The notes beneath the pieces are model-generated. The model was not told the origin of the DNA, did not search any database, and saw only the letters and a list, made by a program, of their open reading frames with translations. From the NCBI GenBank assembly GCA_966211815.1, contig CBIHOD010000069.1:1-21924 (forward strand): DNA of 21,924 nt, written 5' to 3'. Shown here piece by piece: positions 1 to 6,661 of the stretch; within the stretch, counting starts at the first letter, position 1, and the number at the start of each line of letters is the position of its first letter. This stretch comes from JANPCX01 sp966211815. Its GTDB lineage: Bacteria; Pseudomonadota; Gammaproteobacteria; Burkholderiales; Burkholderiaceae_C. Both the position numbers and the translations under genes were made by a program.

Positions 1-2
1 CC

Positions 3-500
3 GTGCCCAAGCCGCTCGTCATCGTGGAGAGCCCCGCCAAGGCCCGCACCATCGAGTGGGACGAGATGATCCCGCCCGACTGGGACCCGCTGAAAGACTT
101 CAAGGACATCAACCTCGGCATGATGAACGACGGCGACCCGCGCGCCACCGCGCTGCTCAAACGCATGCGCGAGGTCTGGGACCAGGCGCCGGTGAACAAC
201 GCGCTGGACGGCGCCCAGGTGCGCATCCCCGGCTATGTCGTCCCGCTCGAAGAAGGCAAGGCCGGCGTCACGGAATTCCTGCTCGTGCCCTATTTCGGCG
301 CCTGCATCCACACGCCGCCGCCGCCGGCCAACCAGATCATCCACGTGCAGGCCGCCAAGGCCAGGGGACTGCGCTCGATGGACACGGTCTGGGTCACCGG
401 CCGCATGGAAGTCTTCCGCGGCGACAGCTTCATGGGCGTCAGCGGCTACCGCATGCAGGCGCCCACGGTGGAAGCCTATGCGGAGAAGAAAGGCCGCTGA
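3..500 (+). CDS. DUF3299-type protein with a topoisomerase I N-terminus (chimeric 5' end)
   Basis: The 165-residue frame opens with GTG at base 3. From about residue 18 on it matches the DUF3299 family of small, usually exported proteins of unknown function: it has WDEMIPPDWDP, then GYVVPLEE, then the family signature VPYFGACIHTPPPPANQ, and ends with RGDSFMGVSGYRM. Family members normally begin with a signal peptide. Here residues 1-17, MPKPLVIVESPAKARTI, are instead the start of the TOPRIM domain of DNA topoisomerase I (TopA), and no secretion signal is present. The join falls near base 51-54. The gene sits at the extreme left edge of the window, so an assembly or contig-end chimera is the simplest explanation; a true recombination is possible. 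The DUF3299 identity is well supported, but the start and first 17 residues should not be trusted. It is followed 32 bases later by a pilin gene on the same strand. Confidence 0.75.
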   Translation: MPKPLVIVESPAKARTIEWDEMIPPDWDPLKDFKDINLGMMNDGDPRATALLKRMREVWDQAPVNNALDGAQVRIPGYVVPLEEGKAGVTEFLLVPYFGACIHTPPPPANQIIHVQAAKARGLRSMDTVWVTGRMEVFRGDSFMGVSGYRMQAPTVEAYAEKKGR

Positions 501-532
501 ACGGGTCCCGGCGCTTGACTTAGCATCCGGCG

Positions 533-1045
533 ATGACGACCCGCCGCCCTCCCCGCCCGCGCCGCCTTTCACGCGGCTTCTCGCTGATCGAACTGGCCGT
601 GGTGATGGGCATCATCGCCATCCTGGCGCTGATGGCGATGCCCAGCTTCACCGAGAAGGTCGTGCGCGACCAGATCATCGAGGGCGCCAAGCTGGCCGAC
701 ATCGCCAAGGGCCCGGTCGCCGCCTACTGGGTCGCCTCGGGCGCCAAGAAGGAAATGCCGGCCGACAACGCCGCCGCCGGGCTGCCGGCGGCCGACAAGA
801 TCGTCAACAACCTCGTCAGCTCCGTCACCGTGGACAACGGCGCGCTGCACCTGCGCTTCGGCAACAACGCCCACGGCGCGATCAAGGGCAAGACGCTCAC
901 CCTGCGCCCGGCGGTGGTGGAAGACGCGCCCATCGTGCCGGCTTCCTGGGTCTGCGGCGCGGGCAAGGTGCCCGGCAAGATGGTGGCCAAGGGCGTCGAC
1001 AAGACCGACATCGACAGGCGTTACCTGCCGCGCAACTGCGTTTGA
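533..1045 (+). CDS. Type IV pilin-like protein
   Basis: This 170-residue protein has a short basic leader (residues 1-15, ending in Gly15) followed by the class III prepilin cleavage and methylation site, FSLIELAVVMGIIAIL. Phe16 would be the first mature residue and Glu20 the conserved Glu5. The hydrophobic stretch at 16-38 would serve as transmembrane anchor and assembly helix. The rest is a small globular head with two cysteines near the C-terminus (Cys141 and Cys169) that could form the C-terminal disulfide loop of pilins. It would be processed by prepilin peptidase PilD and assembled as a type IV pilus or pseudopilus subunit. No pilus assembly genes lie nearby, so it is either an orphan pilin or a minor subunit that uses machinery encoded elsewhere. 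The gene converges with the carbonic anhydrase-like gene, whose stop lies 30 bases away. Confidence 0.8.
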   Translation: MTTRRPPRPRRLSRGFSLIELAVVMGIIAILALMAMPSFTEKVVRDQIIEGAKLADIAKGPVAAYWVASGAKKEMPADNAAAGLPAADKIVNNLVSSVTVDNGALHLRFGNNAHGAIKGKTLTLRPAVVEDAPIVPASWVCGAGKVPGKMVAKGVDKTDIDRRYLPRNCV

Positions 1046-1075
1046 AAACGCGCGTCCTGCCAGGGGTGGCAGCCG

Positions 1076-2347
1076 TCACTCCGATTCTTTGATCAGCCGC
1101 CCGTGGGCCGGCTGCACCGGCCTGGCGTTCATCGGATAAAGGCGGGAGAACACCGCCAACTGGTAGTCCGACACCGCCACCGGTGTCTTCATCACCATCC
1201 ACAGCACGCCCTCCTGGCAGGGCGGCGTGGTCATCGAGCCCATGAAGGTCGCGTATCGACCGTCCTGGGGCAGCAGGGTGGCCGGGTCCAGCGGCGACGG
1301 GGCGGCCAGCTCGGCGTGCTTTTCCAGGGGCAGGTTGTTCCACACCGCCTGCACGCCGGGATGCGCCGCGCCGCGCTCCAGCGGCACCGCGACGACGGCG
1401 ACGCGGCCCTCGGCGTCTTCGTGCACCAGGTGCGCCGACATGTCGAAAGCCTTGCCTTCGATGCGCACCTCGGCCGGCCGGTGGAACTCGAAATACTTCA
1501 ACTCGTAGCGGCGCCCCATCACGTCGAGGCGGTTGCCGCCGGCGATGTTCACCCGCACCGTGCGGCCGTTGTCGATGACACGGAAGCCGCTGGCCTGGTA
1601 GGCGAACCGCAGCGGTTCGAGCTGCAGCTTCAGGCCGTCGCGGATGTCGATCGGGCTTTGGCGCTCGCCCTTGCCGCAGGCGGCGTATTCGGGCTTGAGC
1701 CCCGCCCAGTGGGCCGGGCCGCCAGCGCCTTCATAAGACCAGGCCACCGGCGCGGCCGCGGGCACGGCGGCGCCCGCGGCCCCTGGACGGACGGCGGCCC
1801 GCCCGGCGCCGGAAGGCGGCGCCGCTGCCGCCGCGCCTTTGCCGCCGGGCTTTCCCGGCGGCCCCGCCTCGCGGGCCACCAGACGCAGTTCGCCGTCTTT
1901 CTTGTTCTCGGCCGCGGACATGCGCGCGCCGAGGCGCTCGGCCAGGCGCTGTTGCAGGCGGTCCATCGGGTCCTGCCGCACCGGGGGGAGCGACGGCGCC
2001 GATGCCGGCGGTGCCACGGCCGTGGGCGCTGCCCCCGCTGCCCCCGCTGTCCCGGATGCCCCGGACGCCGCGGCCGACGGCAGCGGGGTGCGCGGGTAGA
2101 TCCGCTTGTCGGCGAGGTAGTCGTAGCCCGGCATGTGGGGCGACAGCGCCGCAGGCGCGCCGCTGGCAGGTGCCGGCGCCGGCTTCGCCGCTGGGGCCGG
2201 TTTGGAAGGTTCGGCCGCGGAGGCGGGCGCCGCAAGCACCAGCCCGCCAGCCGCCGTCACGCACCCCCAGGCCAGCGCGAGCCGCCACGGCCCGGGCCGG
2301 CCGGCCGGGAGGCGGCTTCGAAGTGGGGCGACGGCGGCGAAAGGCAT
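1076..2347 (-). CDS. Exported alpha-carbonic anhydrase family protein with an altered zinc site
   Basis: This 423-residue protein starts at the ATG at 2347. A signal peptide covers about residues 1-44, with a hydrophobic core and a likely cut after APASA. Residues 45-200 are a Pro/Ala/Gly-rich low-complexity region. An alpha-carbonic anhydrase domain runs from about Trp203 to the end. Family hallmarks are QSPIDI (about 230), HLVHED, VWNNLP and MTTPPCQEGVLWMV. Two of the three expected zinc ligands are present, His289 and His306. By alignment from memory, the first ligand (His94 of human CA II, in FHFH) is Glu287, in the motif FEFHRPAE. The protein may therefore be a catalytically weak or inactive relative, or may bind zinc through a carboxylate. 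It would be periplasmic. The frame is open upstream to 2554, but that start would overlap the end of the MFS gene and bury the signal peptide. Confidence 0.85.
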   Translation of the reverse strand: MPFAAVAPLRSRLPAGRPGPWRLALAWGCVTAAGGLVLAAPASAAEPSKPAPAAKPAPAPASGAPAALSPHMPGYDYLADKRIYPRTPLPSAAASGASGTAGAAGAAPTAVAPPASAPSLPPVRQDPMDRLQQRLAERLGARMSAAENKKDGELRLVAREAGPPGKPGGKGAAAAAPPSGAGRAAVRPGAAGAAVPAAAPVAWSYEGAGGPAHWAGLKPEYAACGKGERQSPIDIRDGLKLQLEPLRFAYQASGFRVIDNGRTVRVNIAGGNRLDVMGRRYELKYFEFHRPAEVRIEGKAFDMSAHLVHEDAEGRVAVVAVPLERGAAHPGVQAVWNNLPLEKHAELAAPSPLDPATLLPQDGRYATFMGSMTTPPCQEGVLWMVMKTPVAVSDYQLAVFSRLYPMNARPVQPAHGRLIKESE

Positions 2348-2438
2348 GGGCACTCCAGCACCACGGGACGCCTCGGGAAGGGGAAAGGGGACGGGAGGAG
2401 CGGGCGGCCGGGTCCGCTGTTTTATCGGCCCGGCCCCG

Positions 2439-3686
2439 TCAAGCTTGAGGACCGGGCGCGGCCGGCTGCGGCGCGGCCTGGGGCGGCAAACGGCGGTGCA
2501 CCCAGGCCCAGGCGCCGAGCCCGATGCAAAGCAGCAGCCCGGACGTCCACGCAAGCGCCACCGCCGAATGCATCACCCAGGGCGCGACGAGCCCGGCGAC
2601 CGCGCCGTTGGCTGCGCTGCCGATGCAGGCCTGCAGCGACGAAGCCATGCCGCGGCGGGTGGGCGCCACGTCGAGAACCAGCAGCGTCACCACCGGCACC
2701 ATCAGCGCCCAACCGAAGGCGAACAGCGCGATCGGCCAAAGCGACCAGGCGGCGTGCGGCGGGAACAGGTGGTTCAAAAGGATGTTGGCCAGCGTGACCG
2801 CCGCCATCACCGCGAAGCCCCGGCGTATCTGCACATGCGGCGGCACCTTGCCCGCCAGCCGGCCCGACACATAGGCGCCCAGCATGATGCCGCTGATGAC
2901 CAGGCCGAAGAACCAGTAGAACTGCTCGGGCCGCAGCCGCAGCAGTTCGCCCAGGAACACCGGCGCGGACAACACGTACAGGAACATGCCGTTGAACGGC
3001 ACGCCGCTGGCCAGCGCCAGCGCCAGGAAGCGCGGATCGGTGCCGAGCGCGCGGTAACCCTGCATGAGGTTGCGCGCCTGGAAGGCCTGGCGCTGCGTGG
3101 CGTGAAGGGTTTCGGGCAGCCAGCGCCAATTGGCGAACCACAGCAATGCGCCGACCCCGGTGAGGAACCAGAAGATGGCGTGCCAGTCGGCGTGGACGAA
3201 CAGGAAGCCGCCCACCACCGGCGCGATCGCCGGCGCCACGCCGAAGAAGATCGTCACCTGGGACATGACCTTCTGCGCGTCCGAAGGCGGGAACATGTCC
3301 CGCACGACGGCGCGCGACACCACGATGCCCGCGCCGGCGGTCATGCCCTGCACCGCGCGCCAGAACACGAGCGCGCCGATGCTGTCGGCCAGCGCGCAGC
3401 CCGCCGAGGCCGCGGTGAACATCGCCACGCCCCACAGCACCACCGGCCGTCGCCCCAGGGCGTCCGACAGCGCGCCGTGGAACAGGTTCATCAGCGCGAA
3501 GCCGAAGAGGTAGGCCGACAGCGTCTGCTGCATCTGCCCCGGCGTGGCGCCCACCGACCGCGCGATGCCGCTGAAGGCCGGCAAGTAGGTGTCGATGGAG
3601 AAGGGGCCGAGCATGCCCAGGCAGGCCAGCAGGACCGCCAGGGCCCAGCGCGGGCCGCGCCAGCGGGTGGGGGCGTCGGGTTTCAC
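2439..3686 (-). CDS. Bcr/CflA-family multidrug efflux MFS transporter
   Basis: This inner-membrane proton-driven exporter has 415 residues and about 12 hydrophobic segments. The first segment contains the Bcr/CflA hallmark GPFSIDTYLPAF. The loop after segment 2 carries the MFS motif A-like GALSDALGRRPVVL, and the loop after segment 4 has SRAVVRDMFP, typical of this family (compare Bcr of E. coli, bicyclomycin resistance). I chose the GTG at 3686 as start because it gives the usual family length and N-terminus and begins after the 3' end of rnpB (3753). The frame is open to an ATG at 3821, but that lies inside the RNase P RNA and would add a basic, non-conserved extension. A strong hairpin lies 22 bases upstream of the start. 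The substrate cannot be told from sequence. It could export the product of the cluster beyond rnpB, but nothing shows this. Confidence 0.85.
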   Translation of the reverse strand: MKPDAPTRWRGPRWALAVLLACLGMLGPFSIDTYLPAFSGIARSVGATPGQMQQTLSAYLFGFALMNLFHGALSDALGRRPVVLWGVAMFTAASAGCALADSIGALVFWRAVQGMTAGAGIVVSRAVVRDMFPPSDAQKVMSQVTIFFGVAPAIAPVVGGFLFVHADWHAIFWFLTGVGALLWFANWRWLPETLHATQRQAFQARNLMQGYRALGTDPRFLALALASGVPFNGMFLYVLSAPVFLGELLRLRPEQFYWFFGLVISGIMLGAYVSGRLAGKVPPHVQIRRGFAVMAAVTLANILLNHLFPPHAAWSLWPIALFAFGWALMVPVVTLLVLDVAPTRRGMASSLQACIGSAANGAVAGLVAPWVMHSAVALAWTSGLLLCIGLGAWAWVHRRLPPQAAPQPAAPGPQA

Positions 3687-3707
3687 ATGCAACTTTCGGA
3701 TTGGGAA

Positions 3708-3738
3708 GCGCCGCCGGCAACCCGCGTGCCGGCGGCGC
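3708..3738 (-). terminator. GC-rich hairpin just after rnpB (terminator-like)
   Basis: A perfect 12-base-pair inverted repeat (GCGCCGCCGGCA paired with TGCCGGCGGCGC, 7-base loop) lies 14 bases downstream of the 3' end of rnpB on the minus strand. It could end or protect the rnpB transcript, but no U-run follows it, so it is not a textbook intrinsic terminator. It would also sit in the leader of the MFS transcript, 22 bases before the GTG start. Confidence 0.5.
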
Positions 3739-3752
3739 GAAAAGAAACAGTT

Positions 3753-4213
3753 GTGAAGCGAGCCGATAGGCCGGATTCTGTGCGGCCCGCCGCCCTTGCG
3801 GACGGGGGCCGTGGCCACCATTCATCTGGGCCGTGCATCGCTGCACGGCTCGGTGCTACCTACCCGCCGGCTCTGCGGAGCCACATCAACGCCGGCCTAC
3901 TTGGTATTGCTGCGCGTAGAGATTGCCCGTTTCACCCAGGGCGGGTGCCCCGCCCCGGGTGCTGTGGACTCCGGGCTTTCGCCCGGCCCGCCCGGCTTTC
4001 GCCGGTCGGGTTGCCGGCTTACGCCGTCAATCCACAGACCACCCGGACCGAGGCGCGCGCTTTCGCACGCATCCCAACCTGACTCGTCTCTGTTGCTCTG
4101 ATCCTCACCTCGCGGTGGACAGCCGTTAGCTGCTACGCCGCCCTGCGCAGTCCGGACCTTCCTCCAGTGCGGCCTTTCGGCGGTTGCACCAGCGGTGGCC
4201 TGGCTTGCTTCAC
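3753..4213 (-). ncRNA. rnpB: RNase P RNA, bacterial type A
   Basis: This is the catalytic RNA of ribonuclease P, which matures the 5' ends of tRNAs. Read on the minus strand, the ends form helix P1: GTGAAGC at the 5' end (from 4213) pairs with GCTTCAC at the 3' end (to 3753), and the helix continues past one mismatch with AGCC/GGCT. Near the 5' end is the conserved block GGAGGAAGGTCCGGAC; the more usual form is GAAAGTCC, so there is one A-to-G difference. Further along come CAGCTAACGGCTGTCC, AGCAACAGAGACGAGTC, GCAATACCAAGTAGGCCGGC and, near the 3' end, CACAGAATCCGGCCTATCGG. The order and wording match betaproteobacterial RNase P RNA. At about 461 nt it is longer than typical; the extra length lies in the P12 arm, roughly 3940-4085, as GC-rich stacked hairpins. 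The exact ends are inferred from P1. Confidence 0.93.
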
Positions 4214-4220
4214 GGAACGG

Positions 4221-4226
4221 ATTATC
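4221..4226 (-). promoter_or_regulatory. -10 box of the rnpB promoter
   Basis: GATAAT on the minus strand ends 7 bases before the inferred first base of RNase P RNA (4213), the expected distance for a sigma-70 -10 element. No good -35 box is seen at 16-18 bases; the region there is very GC-rich and overlaps the last codons of the upstream gene. Confidence 0.55.
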
Positions 4227-4251
4227 GCCGGGGCGCGGCCGCGCCGGCCGT

Positions 4252-5775
4252 TCAGTGGGCGGGAACCCCGCTGATCAGCCCGAGGCGGTACAGCCAGTCG
4301 GCGGAGTCGTAGCGCACACCCGGCGGGCAGAGCGCCGTGCCGGGGAATTCGCGCTGCAGGTCGAGCGTGCTTTCGCAGACGGCGGTGCTGATCAGCGCGT
4401 GTTCGAGAAGGTGCAGCGCGTCCACGCCGGGCGCGGGCATCGCGGTACCGTCGCGGCCCGCGCTTTCGATCAAACGCCCCAGGCTTTCCGACAGCGCGGG
4501 TTGGGCCGCGAAGAAAGCCGCCAAGGCCGCGCGCGCCGCCGGTCCGCACCAGGGGGCGGCCGCCCGCCCCATCAACTGGGCCAGCAGGCGCGGGTCGTGC
4601 GGCAGCAACGGCTGCCGCTGCCGCAAACGCTCCAGCATCAGCCTGCAGTTGTCGACCCCGGCAGACCACAGGAGGGCCTGCCTCGACGCGGCTTCGATTC
4701 CCGCCAGTCCGCGCCGGCCGGCATCGACGATCGCGTTCTCGACGCAACGCTTCATGGAGTTGGTCGAGCAATAAATGCGGGCGACCTTGTCGGTGTCGAC
4801 TGTCTTTTCGCGGAACAAATCGCAGGCATCGAGTTTCCCCAGGGAGCCCAACGTCAACATCGTGCGCACGCACTTGGCGCAGGCACAGCAGTTCTTCAAT
4901 TCGTCGTCGCGCGAACAAACCTGGAGAGAAGACAGATCATGGTTTTTCCGGACCATTTCATGGATCTTGCCGTCCCGCGTGAATTTGCAGCCGTCGGGAA
5001 TGAATTTGGTCCTGGAAGTCGAAAACAACCTGTCGGTGAATGGATGGCTGCCTGCCGCGGCCAGGAATTTGTAACTTGAACTTCCGGGAATCAAAACCCG
5101 GGAATAAAAACCCTCCATCGCCAAAATCGGCGCCGTCAACGCGCAACCATAGGAATGGCGCAGCGAGTTGGTGAGCATGAATTTCGTTCGGCAGATGTTG
5201 GTGTGGATTTCCAGCCTGTTCTTGCCATATTTTCGTGCCACAGCGTCCATACGGGCGCGCACGGCACCGCCCTTGGTGCCATCAATGATTTCTCTTTCCC
5301 GGTTATAGATGCCGAAAATCGTGATGAGATCGTCGATATTTTCTGCACGGGCATTTTCCTGATTGTTTTGGTTCTGCAAGAGGGTGTAGAGCGAATCGAC
5401 GCCGCCGGAAAAGAAGGTTCCCGTCCGTTGATTTTTTGCTTCCGCCACCGCCCCCGACTGGACCTTCAAATCGATCACCTTGAATTCCGGAGTCCAGGTA
5501 TGCCATACCTCCAGCAATTCAAGGCAACCTTCCAGCAAGACGGGATCCACCGGTCGAGGAATTTCCAGAGATTCCCCCAAGAACACGCTGATGGGCAGGA
5601 ACAATACCAGCCAAGGATTTCCGGAATCGGTCAGGTAGCCGGCCATTTCACCGGGGAAGTCGAAATGGAACCATTCAGATTCGACACCTTCAGGTGCGGT
5701 TTCATAAATCGCTTCCCCGCTCAAGCGCACCCGGCCGCTCGGGAGTTTTTCCTGACGGACTTCTCCAAGTTTCAT
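4252..5775 (-). CDS. QueC-like PP-loop ATPase with Cys4 zinc motif, last gene of the cluster
   Basis: This 507-residue protein belongs to the adenine-nucleotide alpha-hydrolase (PP-loop) superfamily: TFFSGGVDSLYTL gives the SGGxDS PP-loop at residues 123-128. A cysteine cluster at Cys287, Cys296, Cys299 and Cys302 (C-x8-C-x2-C-x2-C, followed by RT) has the spacing of the zinc site in QueC, which turns a carboxylate into a nitrile through adenylation and ammonia. Residues 1-115 and the last 160 or so residues match nothing I recognise, and the protein is more than twice as long as QueC (about 230 residues), so it is not housekeeping QueC. It probably adenylates a carboxyl, carbonyl or amide group. 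The coding sequence for the first 340 residues is markedly AT-richer than the C-terminal part. It begins 21 bases after the NAS-like gene, so it is surely co-transcribed, and ends 38 bases before rnpB. An alternative is a QueC-like enzyme acting on a protein, as in some defence loci. Confidence 0.8.
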   Translation of the reverse strand: MKLGEVRQEKLPSGRVRLSGEAIYETAPEGVESEWFHFDFPGEMAGYLTDSGNPWLVLFLPISVFLGESLEIPRPVDPVLLEGCLELLEVWHTWTPEFKVIDLKVQSGAVAEAKNQRTGTFFSGGVDSLYTLLQNQNNQENARAENIDDLITIFGIYNREREIIDGTKGGAVRARMDAVARKYGKNRLEIHTNICRTKFMLTNSLRHSYGCALTAPILAMEGFYSRVLIPGSSSYKFLAAAGSHPFTDRLFSTSRTKFIPDGCKFTRDGKIHEMVRKNHDLSSLQVCSRDDELKNCCACAKCVRTMLTLGSLGKLDACDLFREKTVDTDKVARIYCSTNSMKRCVENAIVDAGRRGLAGIEAASRQALLWSAGVDNCRLMLERLRQRQPLLPHDPRLLAQLMGRAAAPWCGPAARAALAAFFAAQPALSESLGRLIESAGRDGTAMPAPGVDALHLLEHALISTAVCESTLDLQREFPGTALCPPGVRYDSADWLYRLGLISGVPAH

Positions 5776-5796
5776 TTTCTTTGTCCCACCATGACT

Positions 5797-6654
5797 TCAA
5801 ATTGAGCTGCTCGCAACTCGGCGGGGTGCCACCAACACCAGGTCGCTGCGTCCGAGCATGGGCGCGGGCAGGGTTTCCACGTCGCATCCCTGCAGCGAGT
5901 CCAACGACACCTTGGGATAAATCAGCTGTCCCCAACCGTTCGCGGAACGAAGGCAGATCAGCGTGCCCGGCGCCACATGGCGCAGCAGATGCTGGACCAG
6001 GTCGTCCCGGTCGCCGGCCTGGTCGCGCTCGCCCACGCCGGCCAAGGCGGCCACGAAGACGACGTCCCATTCGCTGAAGTCGGTGCGCTCCGCGGCGTCC
6101 TCGCAGAGCACCGTGGGAACACCGCGCCCCGGCAGCGACAGCAGGGGTTTTGCCCAGGCGCAGCTGTCCGGCGAGCGGTCCATGCCGTCCACGCGCAACG
6201 CGGTGTGCGCCATCAGCAGCCATGCGGTGCTGGGCACGGCGCCGCAGCCCACCAGAAGGCAGGCGCGCCTGCCCCGGACCTGGCGCCGAAACGCGTCGGA
6301 ATGGATCGTGGTCCGCGGCCAGTGGCGCTGAACATAGTCGTTCAAGGCATCCGGCGTCGCAAGGGATGCCATGAGTTCCCGCGCCTGGGCCTGTTCCAGC
6401 CAAGACTCATGCAGCCCGCGCAAACGGTGCAAAGACGACAGCGCGCCGGGCCGACGCAGCGAGGGCAGCAAGGATTCGGGAGACCCTTCGAGCGGTGAAT
6501 TCGCCACCCATGCGTCCACCGGCGCGAAACAGGCGGCCAGGGTCCGCGCGTCGGGCGGGATCGGCGCAGCCGCCATCGCCAGCAGGCGTTGCACCGCTGC
6601 ATCCAGTTCGCGCAGCGCGGGGTTGAAACCCGCCGCCCCCTTCGCATTCGGCAT
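5797..6654 (-). CDS. Nicotianamine synthase family protein
   Basis: The C-terminal half is a clear nicotianamine synthase (NAS) Rossmann domain: CLLVGCGAVPSTAWLLM (the SAM-binding loop, VGSGPLPLTS in plant enzymes), then DVVFVAALAGV, then the NAS signature PGTLICLRSANG, then LIYPKV. NAS enzymes transfer 3-amino-3-carboxypropyl groups from S-adenosylmethionine, releasing methylthioadenosine; relatives build metallophores such as nicotianamine and staphylopine. The N-terminal half is helical and Ala/Leu-rich, as in the family. With the ATG at 6654 the protein has 285 residues and begins 7 bases after the upstream ATP-grasp gene stops, with GAGG 11 bases ahead. In-frame ATGs at 6690 and 6702 would overlap that gene and lack a clear ribosome site. 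In this operon it would supply an aminocarboxypropyl group to the product; the acceptor is unknown. Confidence 0.85.
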   Translation of the reverse strand: MPNAKGAAGFNPALRELDAAVQRLLAMAAAPIPPDARTLAACFAPVDAWVANSPLEGSPESLLPSLRRPGALSSLHRLRGLHESWLEQAQARELMASLATPDALNDYVQRHWPRTTIHSDAFRRQVRGRRACLLVGCGAVPSTAWLLMAHTALRVDGMDRSPDSCAWAKPLLSLPGRGVPTVLCEDAAERTDFSEWDVVFVAALAGVGERDQAGDRDDLVQHLLRHVAPGTLICLRSANGWGQLIYPKVSLDSLQGCDVETLPAPMLGRSDLVLVAPRRVASSSI

Positions 6655-6661
6655 CGATGGG

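Noticed and set aside
1057..1072. Small hairpin CTGCCA-GGGG-TGGCAG between the convergent pilin and carbonic anhydrase genes
   Set aside because: The stem is only 6 base pairs with no T-run on either side; it could help as a bidirectional terminator but is too weak to list.
3687..3821. Upstream ATG start (3821) for the MFS exporter
   Set aside because: It lies within the rnpB gene and would add a basic, non-conserved 45-residue extension; the GTG at 3686 fits the family.
1103..4082. Long plus-strand open frames opposite the carbonic anhydrase, MFS and rnpB genes
   Set aside because: Their translations are Arg/Pro/Ala-rich shadows, and one of them runs through the RNase P RNA gene.
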